34,268 bases of DNA, taken from assembly GCA_016213775.1 (NCBI GenBank), contig JACQZR010000311.1, forward strand, positions 1 through 34,268. The letters run 5' to 3'. Source of the DNA: Acidobacteriota bacterium (GTDB taxonomy: Bacteria > Acidobacteriota > Terriglobia > Bryobacterales > Bryobacteraceae). Within the stretch, counting starts at the first letter, position 1, and the number at the start of each line of letters is the position of its first letter. A model generated the notes under the pieces. That model was not told the origin of the DNA, searched no databases, and worked only from the letters and a program-made list of their open reading frames with translations. Positions 25,849-34,159 of the stretch are shown here, piece after piece. Position numbers and translations under genes: made by a program.

Positions 25849-26766
25849 ATGAGCGAGACGGTTGCATTTGTGGCGCGGCATGGCTACCTCCTGCTCTTTG
25901 TGTGGATTCTCATTGAGCAGGCGGCGCTGCCGTTGCCTTCGGTGCCGTTGCTGCTGGCGGCGGGCGCGCTGGCCAAGAGCGGGAATCTGCACGCAGGGCT
26001 GGCGATTGGGGCTTGCGTGACGGCGAGCCTGTTGCCGAACCTGGTGTGGTTCTTTGTGGGGCGTGCGCGGGGGACGCGGGTGTTACGGTTTCTGTGCCGG
26101 ATCGCGATTGAACCGGATTCCTGTGTGCGCCGCACCGAGAACATATTCACACGCTATGGGATGCGGGCGCTGCTGGTGTCGCGGTTTGTTCCGGGGTTGA
26201 ATGCGGGGGCTGCGCCGATGGCGGGGAGGTCGGGGGTCGGGTTGGCTCGGTTCCTGATGTTCGATGCGGCGGGGGCAGTCTTGTGGGCGACGCTACTGAT
26301 CGGGACCGGGTACGCGTTCAGCAGCCAGTTGGAAACAGTTGCGGGGTATCTGTCGCAAACGGGTTCGGGGCTGTTGGTGTTCTCTGCCGCGATCACCGTG
26401 GGGTGGATTCTGGTGAAGTGGATCCAGCGGGAGCGGTTCCTGCGAAAGGTTCACCAGAACCGGATCACCGTGGAGGAACTCCGCGTGCTCCTCGATAGCG
26501 GCGAACCAACCTACATTGTCGATCTGCGAGGAGAGCTGGATGGGGACGCGTCGATTCCGGGGGCATTGCGATTCACCGCGACGGACTTGATGGAGCGGCA
26601 CTGGGAGATCCCGCGCGACCGCGAGATCATCCTCTTCTGTAGTTGACCAAACGAAGCATCGAGCGCCCGTGCGGCGCTGCTGTTGAGAGCGAAGGGAATC
26701 ACCCGGGTGCGTCCGCTCGAAGGCGGATTCGAGGCGTGGGTGACCACCTTTCCAGGCGGGGCTTGA
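25849..26766 (+). CDS. DedA family membrane protein fused to rhodanese, with in-frame TGA (possible Sec)
   Basis: Residues 1 to about 195 are a DedA/SNARE-associated-type membrane protein (ILIEQAALPLPSVPLLLAAG, VSRFVPGLNAGAAPMAGRSG, WILVKWIQRERFLRKV). Residues about 205-305 are a rhodanese: TVEELRVLLDSGEPTYIVDL, IPGALRF, REIILFCS, then TGA at 26644-26646 (codon 266), then in the same frame PNEASSARAALLLRAKGI and RVRPLEGGFEAWV to TGA 26764. Homologues have a CSCPNE-type loop here, so TGA replaces a Cys codon exactly. A hairpin 21 nt downstream fits bacterial SECIS geometry. Either selenocysteine is inserted (305 aa) or the protein is a 265 aa truncation by a recent nonsense change. DedA proteins act in the inner membrane in lipid or proton-driven transport. 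Confidence 0.7.
26662..26678 (+). promoter_or_regulatory. Candidate bacterial SECIS-like hairpin after the in-frame TGA
   Basis: AGCGCC (26662-26667), loop CGTGC (26668-26672) and GGCGCT (26673-26678) form a perfect 6-bp stem with a 5-nt loop. The loop starts 21 nt after the TGA and has G as its second base. Published bacterial SECIS models ask for a 16-37 nt distance, a loop of 3-14 nt and a G in the first two loop positions; all are met. GC-rich DNA gives such hairpins by chance quite often. Confidence 0.4.
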
Positions 26767-26818
26767 CACAACTGCGGGGTCCGCTTATCCTATACGTGTC
26801 TGGATTCGACATGTCGAA
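26763..26818 (+). promoter_or_regulatory. Promoter and palindromic operator of padR-permease operon
   Basis: TTGACA at 26763-26768 and TATCCT at 26786-26791 are 17 nt apart and make a good sigma-70-type promoter; the -35 overlaps the second stop codon of the DedA-rhodanese frame. Downstream, TTCGACATGTCGAA (26805-26818) is a perfect 14-bp palindrome that contains the padR start codon (26811). Its place just after the predicted transcription start suits autorepression by PadR. Confidence 0.6.
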
Positions 26819-27149
26819 ACCTAAAGTAACAATTCCCCGCGACACACTCGACCTGCTGGTGCTGAGAACGCTGGCGACAATGGGCACGATGCATGGGTAC
26901 GCACTGGCGCGGCGCATTGAGCAGGTAGCGGGCGATTCGCTGCGATTGAGTCAAGGTTCCATTTACCCGGCGCTGATCCGCGTAGAGCAGGAAGGGTGGA
27001 TTTCCACGGGGTGGGGCGTCTCGGAAACGAACCGGAAGGTGAAGTTCTATTCGCTGACCAAGGCTGGACGGAAGCAACTGCTGGTGGAGGTTGCCAACTG
27101 GGAGAGAAACACCGCCCTGGTGGCGCGCTTCCTGGAGACGGAGTCATGA
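26811..27149 (+). CDS. PadR family transcriptional regulator
   Basis: The 112 aa protein starts MSKPKVTIPRDTLDLLVLRT, followed by the winged-helix PadR signature (GTMHGYALARRIEQVAGDSL, RLSQGSIYPALIRVEQEGWI) and the wing/dimerisation part (KVKFYSLTKAGRKQLLVEVA, NWERNTALVARFL). Short PadR repressors of this type often control the transporter encoded next to them. Its stop overlaps the permease start (ATGA), so the two are translationally coupled. The transcript is nearly leaderless and the start codon lies in a perfect palindrome, probably its own operator. Confidence 0.9.
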   Translation: MSKPKVTIPRDTLDLLVLRTLATMGTMHGYALARRIEQVAGDSLRLSQGSIYPALIRVEQEGWISTGWGVSETNRKVKFYSLTKAGRKQLLVEVANWERNTALVARFLETES

Positions 27150-29785
27150 CACTGCGCAGGATGGCGGCGCGCCTTGCCGCGAGTGTGCGGGCAAGGAAGA
27201 TGGACGAGGAACTGGGAGCCGAAGTAGAGGCCCATCTGGAACTCGCCGAGCGAGACGGCATGGCGCGCGGACTGTCCGCGGCCGAAGCCCGGCGGGAAGC
27301 GCTGATGCACTTTGGAGGAATGTCACAAATGAGAGAAGAGCACCGGGAGACGCGCGGCCTGGGCGCGATGGAGCATGTGGGGCGCGACTTGCGCCACGGG
27401 TTTGCGCTGCTGGCGCGCGAGCCTGGCTTTGCGGCGGTGTGCGCGGGATTGCTCGCATTGGGTATCGGCGCGAGCGTGGCGATGTTCAGCATCCTCGATA
27501 CGGCGCTGTTGAAGCCATTGCCGTTTGCCGATCCAGAGCGCATTGTACGAGTGTGGGAAGCGCCGCGGCCGGGAGTATCGAACGCCACCAGCACACTCGA
27601 TTACCTGGACTGGCGCCGCATGAATTCCGCTTTCGATGCGCTGTCGGCGTCGCGTCCGGTAGCGGTAGCCATGAGCGGTTCGGGGGAACCGGTGAGGCTA
27701 CGTGGCGCGGCGGTAACCAGCAGTTTCTTTCGTGTGTTTCCGACGCGTCCGTTGCTCGGCAGCGTCTTCACTGAAGCCGATGAACAGCCGGGCGCCGGAG
27801 GGGTGATCGTCCTCAGCCACTCGGCTTGGCGGAGCTACTTCGGAGCAGACGTGACTGTTCTCGGACGCCCGGTAGCACTGGATGGAGAAACGTACCGGGT
27901 GGTGGCGGTGTTGAGCCCTGGCCCAGGCGATTTGGCGCGCTCGGACTTCTGGATGCCGCTGGTGTTCTCTGCGGGCCAGCGTATTCGCGACTGGCATTGG
28001 CTGGAAATTCACGGCAGGATGCGGCCCGGCGTGACATTGGATCGCGCCAAAGAGGACATGAACTCGATACAGGCGGCGCTTGGCGATACCATGCCGGTCT
28101 GGAAACGCGATTGGAAGATTGAGGTGCAACGCGTGGACCGGCTTCTGGTGGGCGACAGGTTCCGTCAGTCGGTGTATGTGGTGTTCGGCGCGGTATTACT
28201 GGTTCTGCTGATCGCGTCGGCCAACGTGGCGAGTCTGTTGCTGGGCAGAGGGGCGGCACGAGGGAAGGAGATGGCGGTGCGGATGGCGCTGGGAGCGTCG
28301 CGCGGGCGGATTGCGGCGCAACTCACTGCGGAGACGGTGGCGTTATGCCTGGTGGGTGGCGCCGGCGGGCTTCTGTTCGCCTGGCTTCTGGTACAGATCA
28401 GCATTCCATTCGTGGCGCGGACGCTTCCGTATGCGCTGCCTCCGGCGATTGATTGGAGGGTCTTGGCGTTCGCCACTGGCATCGGGCTCGGAACGGGTCT
28501 GTTGACGGCGGTGATGCCCTCGTTCCGGACTTCCGCTGGTTCGCTGGAACGATTCCTGCGGCAGGCGGGTCGAGGGTCCTCCGGGGACAATCGCGCGATC
28601 CGCAAGTTCATTGTTGTGGGCGAAGTCGCTCTTTCGCTAGTGCTGGTTTGTGGGGCGATGCTGCTGTTCCGGAGTCTGGACAATCTGCAGCGGGTGGAGA
28701 CTCGCGCCCGGATTGAGAACATCCTCACAATGCCTGTGGAACTCCCCGGCAGAGCGTACCCTTCGGCGGCGCGCGCGGCACTGTTGTATGACTCGCTGTC
28801 GGAACGGATGAAGGCCATTCCCGGGGTGGTGGACACGGCGATCTCCACACAGTTACCTCTGCAATGGATTGGTAACGGCGAGGCGGTGCGAGTGCCTGGC
28901 GTTTCGCAGTGGATCAAGGTTCGATTCAAGCGAGTGGACCCTGGCTACTTCAAGACGTTCGGCATTCCGATGGTGGCGGGGCGTGGAATCGCGCCGGGAG
29001 ACCGCGAGGGGGCGGCGCGGGTGGCGGTGATCAACGAAGCTCTGGCGCGCCGTCTGGCCGAGGTAGCGGGGATGGGCAACCCGGTGGGACAAACTGTGAC
29101 GGCGTTGTGTCCGCGCTACGGGCAGACGGGGGGCGAGGAGCGTCAAGTGGGGATTGCCGGCATCGCCTTCAATGAGCGCACGACTTCGGCTGGCATGCAG
29201 GAACCGCCGGTGATCTATGTGCCTCTGGCGCAGACGCCGAGCGCTTCAATCCAACTGATTGTGCGGAGCCAAGGCGAGTTTCCGTCGCTGGCCCAGGGGC
29301 TTCGCGAGGCTGTTCGTGAGGTGGACCCCAACCTGCCGCGCCGGGAGGTGATCTCGATGCAGGAGATCCATGCGATGACGCTTTCCGGAGCGAGCCGTCC
29401 GGCTTGGATGATTGGGACATTTTCCGTGGTGGCAGTACTGCTCACCGCCATCGGCCTTTATAGCGTCATTGCCGAGACGGTGCTCCGGCGGAGGCGGGAG
29501 ATTGGCATCCGGATGGCGCTTGGCGCCCGCGCCGGCGACGTCGCCGGGCAACTGATTCGCGAGGGACTCCTCCTGGTGGCTACGGGCCTCGCGTTGGGCA
29601 TGATGGGAGTGTTCGCGCTGATGCGCGTGGTCAAGTCACTACTCTATGGAGTTTCGCCCTTCGATCCCGCTGCCATCTTGGCGGCCTGCCTGACGATGGC
29701 AGTCATCGGCCTGCTGGCGGGGCTGATCCCGGCAGCCCGTGCTGCGCGAGTGGATCCAGTGATCACGCTTCGCGAGGAAGGGTGA
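27146..29785 (+). CDS. ADOP-type (acidobacterial duplicated orphan permease) MacB/FtsX-like permease
   Basis: The 879 aa protein begins MTLRRMAARLAASVRARKMD with the ADOP N-terminal helical segment (DEELGAEVEAHLELAERDGM, ALMHFGGMSQMREEHRETRG). Two MacB-FtsX units follow: first helix LLALGIGASVAMFSILDTAL, MacB periplasmic core (PFADPERIVRVWEAP), FtsX helices with the cytoplasmic GKEMAVRMALGASRGRI; second periplasmic part (FGIPMVAGRGIAPGDREGAA) and a second FtsX unit with RREIGIRMALGARAGDV near residue 785-800, ending VDPVITLREEG. No ATPase is encoded beside it, hence orphan. Such permeases are strongly expanded in Acidobacteria and probably export or act as mechanical transmission proteins. 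Upstream padR is coupled to it. Confidence 0.92.
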   Translation: MTLRRMAARLAASVRARKMDEELGAEVEAHLELAERDGMARGLSAAEARREALMHFGGMSQMREEHRETRGLGAMEHVGRDLRHGFALLAREPGFAAVCAGLLALGIGASVAMFSILDTALLKPLPFADPERIVRVWEAPRPGVSNATSTLDYLDWRRMNSAFDALSASRPVAVAMSGSGEPVRLRGAAVTSSFFRVFPTRPLLGSVFTEADEQPGAGGVIVLSHSAWRSYFGADVTVLGRPVALDGETYRVVAVLSPGPGDLARSDFWMPLVFSAGQRIRDWHWLEIHGRMRPGVTLDRAKEDMNSIQAALGDTMPVWKRDWKIEVQRVDRLLVGDRFRQSVYVVFGAVLLVLLIASANVASLLLGRGAARGKEMAVRMALGASRGRIAAQLTAETVALCLVGGAGGLLFAWLLVQISIPFVARTLPYALPPAIDWRVLAFATGIGLGTGLLTAVMPSFRTSAGSLERFLRQAGRGSSGDNRAIRKFIVVGEVALSLVLVCGAMLLFRSLDNLQRVETRARIENILTMPVELPGRAYPSAARAALLYDSLSERMKAIPGVVDTAISTQLPLQWIGNGEAVRVPGVSQWIKVRFKRVDPGYFKTFGIPMVAGRGIAPGDREGAARVAVINEALARRLAEVAGMGNPVGQTVTALCPRYGQTGGEERQVGIAGIAFNERTTSAGMQEPPVIYVPLAQTPSASIQLIVRSQGEFPSLAQGLREAVREVDPNLPRREVISMQEIHAMTLSGASRPAWMIGTFSVVAVLLTAIGLYSVIAETVLRRRREIGIRMALGARAGDVAGQLIREGLLLVATGLALGMMGVFALMRVVKSLLYGVSPFDPAAILAACLTMAVIGLLAGLIPAARAARVDPVITLREEG

Positions 29786-29810
29786 CTGCAACGGCGGGGT
29801 ATCGCGCGTG

Positions 29811-29834
29811 AAACAATTTTGGGGTAGATTGTTT
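29811..29834. promoter_or_regulatory. Inverted repeat in the promoter of the GAF-like gene
   Basis: AAACAAT (29811-29817) and ATTGTTT (29828-29834) are perfect inverted repeats 10 nt apart, about two helical half-sites. TATAGC at 29836-29841, right after, can serve as -10 for the gene starting at 29852, so a bound regulator would cover the promoter. Confidence 0.4.
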
Positions 29835-29851
29835 TATAGCGACCAATTCTC

Positions 29852-30634
29852 ATGGCCACAGAAGCCGATTGCCGGACTTTGCTGCGGGCGCTTAGCGAGC
29901 ACTTGAACCATACCGCGAGACGATTGCGGATGGCGGAGAGCCGTGGGGAGTGGGTTGCGATTCTCGAGGATGGCGCGCGGAGGTTTGCGGGATACGCGGC
30001 CGTGTTTCTGACGGATGATCCGGCGGTGCGTGCGGGGCCGGCGTTCGCGGAGGTGCTGGAATCGAAGGACACGGTGGTGACGTTGCGGGACGCTTCGCAG
30101 CTTGGTGGCGCCCTAGGGCGGTTGCCGGAGGCGCTGAGCGGGCGGTGCTACCTGTTTCCGGTGTTGATGGGAGATGAAGTGGCGGCGGTGGTTTATGCCG
30201 AAGATGCGGAGCAGCCGGACCGCAATGCTCTGGAACTGTTGGGGGCGATTGCGTCGGGGACGTTGCCGGGCTTGCAGGATTCGGCTCCGGCGGCGGGAGG
30301 CGGGTTGATTCAGATTGGGGGAGCGAAAGCGCGGCTGAAGGTGGAGATTCCGGAGGCGGATCGTGCACTGCATTGGAAAGCCCAGCGCTACGCGCGCGTG
30401 CACGTGGCGCAAATGCTGATCGATCAATACGAGGCGGTAGAACATGGACGCCGAAATCGCGCCTTGTACGTCTACCTGAAAGACCCGATAGAATTGCAGC
30501 GGAAGGAATTCCGCAAATTGTACCTGGACACCTGTGCGTCTATGACCGATTATTATCATGAGGAACTGGTGAGGACCCTAGCCAACAATGAAGCACCAAT
30601 GCTCGGTCCGCAATACCCTGGCGCTATGCGCTAG
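29852..30634 (+). CDS. GAF-like domain protein with conserved C-terminal helical region
   Basis: The 260 aa soluble protein reads MATEADCRTLLRALSEHLNH, then an alpha/beta sensor part (GEWVAILEDGARRFAGYAAV, GRCYLFPVLMGDEVAAVVYA, EQPDRNALELLGAIA) that looks like a degenerate GAF domain. The C-terminal helical part (HWKAQRYARVHVAQMLIDQY, HGRRNRALYVYLKDPIELQR, DYYHEELVRTLANNEAPMLG) matches a segment I associate with acidobacterial GAF/response-regulator-linked proteins. Function unknown. The 3' end overlaps the lytic transglycosylase gene by 47 nt, and the start has no visible SD, consistent with a very short leader from the TATAGC box. Confidence 0.7.
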   Translation: MATEADCRTLLRALSEHLNHTARRLRMAESRGEWVAILEDGARRFAGYAAVFLTDDPAVRAGPAFAEVLESKDTVVTLRDASQLGGALGRLPEALSGRCYLFPVLMGDEVAAVVYAEDAEQPDRNALELLGAIASGTLPGLQDSAPAAGGGLIQIGGAKARLKVEIPEADRALHWKAQRYARVHVAQMLIDQYEAVEHGRRNRALYVYLKDPIELQRKEFRKLYLDTCASMTDYYHEELVRTLANNEAPMLGPQYPGAMR

Positions 30635-32822
30635 AGTCGCGGCGATCGCCGCCCTCTCGAATGTGCCGCCTTTGTGTGCGCAACCGCGTACAGAGCCCGA
30701 CACCGCCCTGATGCGGGGAGTGGAACAGGTGAGGGCGAAGTCGTATGCGGCCGGGATCGCCACGTTGCGACCGGTGGGAGACCGGCTGCCGTTGTTGAGC
30801 GACTATGCGTCGTACCACCTGGGTGTGGCGTATCGCGAGACGGAGAACTGGAGTGGGGCGGCGGAAGCCTTCAGCGCCGTATTGCATCAGACACCGGTTT
30901 CTCCTTTTTACGTGAATGCGGTGATTTCGGCGGCGGGAGCGTACAACCATCTCAACCGGGCGCGGGAAGCGATCACGCTGTTGAAGCTGCATTATCAACG
31001 GCTGCCGCAGGCGCGGGTGGAAGCGGCGTTAGGGGATGCGTTTCTGGCCGCTGGGGACCCGGTGTCGGCGGCGGTGGCGTATCAGAAAGTCTACTACTCC
31101 TGGCCGAATACGGAAGAGGCCGGCGATGCGGCGGCTGCCCTGGCAAAGCTGCGGATGACGCTGGGGGATAAGTTCCCTCCTCCGATGAGCCAGGCGATAC
31201 TGGCGCGGGCGAAGGCGTTGCTGGACGGGCGGCGCACGTTTGAGGCGCGCAAGGATCTGCTGGCGGCGGTGGAGCGCCTCGGAGGCACTGAGCGGGATGT
31301 CGCGCGAGTGAGGCTTGGCTCGGTGGATTTGCAGGAGAAAAAGTACGGCGCGGCGGACAGCTATCTGAGGCGCCTCACGGTGACACACGGCGAGGCCGAT
31401 GCCGAGCGAATGTACCACCTCGTGGTTGCGGCGCGGCGGCTGGATCGCGATGAAGCGATGCTCAAGTGGGTGAAGGAACTGGAGCGGCAGTATCCGGACT
31501 CGCCGTGGCGGATGGAAGCTCTCATTTCGGCGTCGTATCCGTTTCTGTCGAGGAATGAAGCCCAGCAGTTTGAGCCGTTGTATGCGGCCTGCGCCGAGGC
31601 GTTTGCCGCGAATCCGCAATCGGCGTTGTGCCACTGGAAGTGGCTCTGGTCGCGCTATCTGAGTTCGCCGCCGAGCGGGGAGCATAACTTCAAGGAGCAC
31701 GTGCGGCGGTATCCGGATGGCGAGAAGGTTCCGGCGTCTTTGTATTTCCTCGGGCGGATCGCGGAAAACGCCCGGGATTACGGCGCGGCGCGGGTGTACT
31801 ATTCTTTTGTCGAATACAATTTCCCGAACCACTTCTATGCGACGGTAGCGCGGGAGCGGCTGCAACAGGCGCAGGTGTCCGGAGCCGTGGTTTCCACGGC
31901 GGCGCAGGAGTTTTTGGCTGGGGTGCGCTTTCCGGCCAAGCGCGTGACCGTGAGTTTTGAACCGAGTGCCACGACTGTCAAGCGGCTGGAACGGGCTGTC
32001 AGGCTGGTGGATATCGGTTTGGGTGAAATGGCGGAATCGGAACTGCGGTTTGGGGCGAAGCAGGACGGGCAGCCGCAGATTGTGGCAGTGGAACTGGCGA
32101 AATTGTTGGACCGCCGCGGCGCGCATGATGAGGCTCTGCGGGCGGTAAAGGCCTATGTGCCGAATTACCTGCATTTCCCGTGGGGGGAGGCTCCCACGAC
32201 GTTTTGGCGGTCGGCGTTTCCGATGCCGTACCGGGAACCGTTGGAGCGCTATGCGCGGCAGAAGTCGCTCGATCCGTATGTCGTGGCGGGCTTGATCCGG
32301 CAGGAATCGGAGTTCAATCCGAAGGCGGTTTCGGTGGCCAAGGCGTACGGGTTGACGCAAGTTCTGCCGTCCACGGGGCGGCAATTGAGCCGGCAGAGCG
32401 GCATGAAGATGTTTACCCCGCGCATGCTGTTTGAACCAGAGACAAACATCCGCCTGGGGACGCTGTTTATGCGACAGTTGCTCGATTCGTGGCGCGGGAA
32501 GTGGGAGGAAGTGCTCGCCTCGTACAACGCGGGTCCAAACAGGGTGAAGCGGTGGATTACCTGGGCGTCGTTCCGGGAGCCGGCGGAGTTTATCGAGACG
32601 ATTCCGATCAATGAGACGCGGGACTATGTGCAGATTGTGCTGCGGAACGCGGACGTCTACCGGAAGTTGTACGCCGGGACAGTGGCGGACGTGCTGGCGG
32701 CGGCGCCGGTAGCCGTCGTGAAGCCGGTGATGCTGAAGCCGGCGATCGTGAAACCGGCGGTCGCGAAGAAGCGCTCGGGGAAGGCGAGGGGAATGAAGCT
32801 TTCGGCGCGCGCGCGCAAGTAG
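30588..32822 (+). CDS. slt: Soluble lytic murein transglycosylase (Slt-like)
   Basis: The 744 aa periplasmic enzyme cleaves the MurNAc-GlcNAc bond of peptidoglycan to 1,6-anhydro products. It has a signal peptide (TLALCARVAAIAALSNVPPL to CAQP), a long superhelical TPR-like region (YHLGVAYRETENWSGAAEAF, VAYQKVYYSWPNTEEAGDAA, YFLGRIAENARDYGAARVYY) and a C-terminal SLT domain from about 555: VVAGLIRQESEFNPKAVS with catalytic Glu573, AYGLTQVLPSTG, NIRLGTLFMRQLL, VLASYNAGPNRVKRW, ETRDYVQIVLRNADVY. It ends in a basic Ala/Pro/Lys tail with repeated KPA units. The gene overlaps the previous one by 47 nt, so they are probably one operon. Confidence 0.92.
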   Translation: MKHQCSVRNTLALCARVAAIAALSNVPPLCAQPRTEPDTALMRGVEQVRAKSYAAGIATLRPVGDRLPLLSDYASYHLGVAYRETENWSGAAEAFSAVLHQTPVSPFYVNAVISAAGAYNHLNRAREAITLLKLHYQRLPQARVEAALGDAFLAAGDPVSAAVAYQKVYYSWPNTEEAGDAAAALAKLRMTLGDKFPPPMSQAILARAKALLDGRRTFEARKDLLAAVERLGGTERDVARVRLGSVDLQEKKYGAADSYLRRLTVTHGEADAERMYHLVVAARRLDRDEAMLKWVKELERQYPDSPWRMEALISASYPFLSRNEAQQFEPLYAACAEAFAANPQSALCHWKWLWSRYLSSPPSGEHNFKEHVRRYPDGEKVPASLYFLGRIAENARDYGAARVYYSFVEYNFPNHFYATVARERLQQAQVSGAVVSTAAQEFLAGVRFPAKRVTVSFEPSATTVKRLERAVRLVDIGLGEMAESELRFGAKQDGQPQIVAVELAKLLDRRGAHDEALRAVKAYVPNYLHFPWGEAPTTFWRSAFPMPYREPLERYARQKSLDPYVVAGLIRQESEFNPKAVSVAKAYGLTQVLPSTGRQLSRQSGMKMFTPRMLFEPETNIRLGTLFMRQLLDSWRGKWEEVLASYNAGPNRVKRWITWASFREPAEFIETIPINETRDYVQIVLRNADVYRKLYAGTVADVLAAAPVAVVKPVMLKPAIVKPAVAKKRSGKARGMKLSARARK

Positions 32823-32859
32823 TGTGAGAGGAAGTGTGGGCTGGCGCCACTAACATAAC

Positions 32860-33159
32860 GTGGAATCCGGCAATGAGCGGTGGCGGCTGCTAGGCGCGTC
32901 GGTGGCGCTCATGGTGGCCATCGGGACAGTGGCTACGGTGGATTGGTGGCCAAAGGGGCGGCCTCCGGTTGTTGCGCGGGTGGCTCCGGCGGTGGAGGCT
33001 CTGGCAGAGGTGCCACCGGCCCCGCTGAAGGAAACAATAGTCGCCGTTGCCGTTCCCGAACCGCATCAATGCTCAGGGGTTACCAAGAGCGGGCGACAGT
33101 GCCGCCGGATGCTGAAAGCAGGAAAGTACTGTCATCAGCACAAGGGCCAGGGCGATTGA
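32860..33159 (+). CDS. Small membrane-anchored protein with C-x9-C-x9-C-x2-H zinc motif (DUF5763-like)
   Basis: The 99 aa product starts at GTG 32860 (VESGNERWRLLGASVALM) with one membrane helix (residues about 9-27). A Pro/Ala/Val-rich linker follows. The C-terminal motif is CSGVTKSGRQCRRMLKAGKY, then CHQH: Cys71, Cys81, Cys91 and His94. This C-x9-C-x9-C-x2-H pattern with TKxGxxCxR is the small motif seen in DUF5763-type proteins and as an add-on in nuclease-linked proteins; its role is not known. It lies 37 nt after slt and its last 25 bases overlap the convergent gene. Confidence 0.65.
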   Translation: MESGNERWRLLGASVALMVAIGTVATVDWWPKGRPPVVARVAPAVEALAEVPPAPLKETIVAVAVPEPHQCSGVTKSGRQCRRMLKAGKYCHQHKGQGD

Positions 33160-33680
33160 CGCTTGGTGACGCAGACCGGTTCCCGTTCCGCGATGGGTTG
33201 ATCGCTGGTGCCGATTGCTTGGACGAGGGCCAGCAGGCCGGTAGTGCAAGGTTCCACGGCGGGTTGCTGTGTTTTCTCGATCACGATTGGATCTCCATTG
33301 TTGAGGGCGGTTCGGATTCGCTGTTTGGCGGATGCCTGGAGCCAGCGTGAGGGCTCGACGGGTTCAGCCGGGGCGCCAGGTTCGGGTTTGGCGGCCGCTT
33401 CCACAGGGCTGCCAGCAAGGTGCCGCTCATGGGTTTCCTCGTAGAGGAGGCGGAGGGCGTAAATGGCAGCTAAGCCGACCAGGAGCCGGAAGGTTCCGCC
33501 GATCATCGAGAACCCGCCAATGCTGGAGTAGACGATAACTGATAATTGAGCCATCGTCATGATCCCTGCCGCTAGTATGAGCCGCCGCAGGCGGGGTGAC
33601 GGTCCCCGGTGCAACAGCAGCAGAGAACTGCCGGTAGCCACCAGATTCACAAGTCCCGTCAGGGATTCCGGAGTATGCAT
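33135..33680 (-). CDS. Multi-pass membrane protein of unknown function
   Basis: The 181 aa protein (MHTPESLTGLVNLVATGSSL) has about three membrane segments (LVNLVATGSSLLLL, LILAAGIMTMAQLSVIVYSS, IGGTFRLLVGLAAIYALRLL). A cytoplasmic tail follows with Pro/Glu/Ala-rich linker (AAKPEPGAPAEPVEPSR) and WLQASAKQRIRTALNNGDPI. I do not recognise a family. ATG 33680 is preceded by GGAGGAG at 8 nt, better than the ATG 27 nt upstream. It converges with the zinc-motif gene with a 25-bp overlap of the 3' ends. Confidence 0.65.
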   Translation of the reverse strand: MHTPESLTGLVNLVATGSSLLLLHRGPSPRLRRLILAAGIMTMAQLSVIVYSSIGGFSMIGGTFRLLVGLAAIYALRLLYEETHERHLAGSPVEAAAKPEPGAPAEPVEPSRWLQASAKQRIRTALNNGDPIVIEKTQQPAVEPCTTGLLALVQAIGTSDQPIAEREPVCVTKRQSPWPLC

Positions 33681-33874
33681 GGCAGATTCTCCTCCTTCCA
33701 TTGTCATTTTACTTGTTGGCCCCAGGGCGGCGATATTGGGAAATAGCTTTACCCGGACTACGTATCTCTCCCATTACGGGGCTCCAGTAAGGTACTGGTA
33801 CGAGGGAAGCGAGGTGGCTAGTCTAGAGTACTACTGTGTTATAAACATGCTGGCCGATCGCTGTTCATTGTGGC

Positions 33875-34064
33875 GCACGCTCTCAGCGTGCCGCGTCCCC
33901 ACTCTTGGGGACGCATGGCGAACAACACGTACCCTTCTCCTCCATCCGCCCCATTTCCGTCCTTCGGGACGACCGGCCAAAAGGCCTGTCACGAGGGGTT
34001 GCTCCGAAAATACGTGTAAGCCGCTGATCGAACGTGCTTGTAAAGGGCGGTCCCCCTGGACCGC
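33875..34064. repeat. Array of four hairpins in non-coding DNA
   Basis: Four stem-loops follow each other: GCACGCT/AGCGTGC with CTC loop (33875-33891), GCGTCCCC/GGGGACGC with a 6-nt loop (33893-33914), GACcGGCC/GGCCtGTC with AAAA loop (33971-33990), and GCGGTCC/GGACCGC with a CCCT loop (34047-34064). No supported gene covers this part; reading frames through it are low-complexity. It may be a dispersed REP-like element or a structured RNA. Confidence 0.5.
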
Positions 34065-34159
34065 GGACCGACCCCAACGAAAACCTACCACGCCAGACTC
34101 CGCCCTATTCGCGCTTTTGCGTCCTCCTTTGCGTTTTTGGTACACCAGGCTAAGCCTGA

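Noticed and set aside
31029-32384. 451-codon minus-strand frame opposite slt
   Set aside because: Arg/Leu/His-rich antisense shadow; the plus strand has a complete Slt with catalytic Glu motif.
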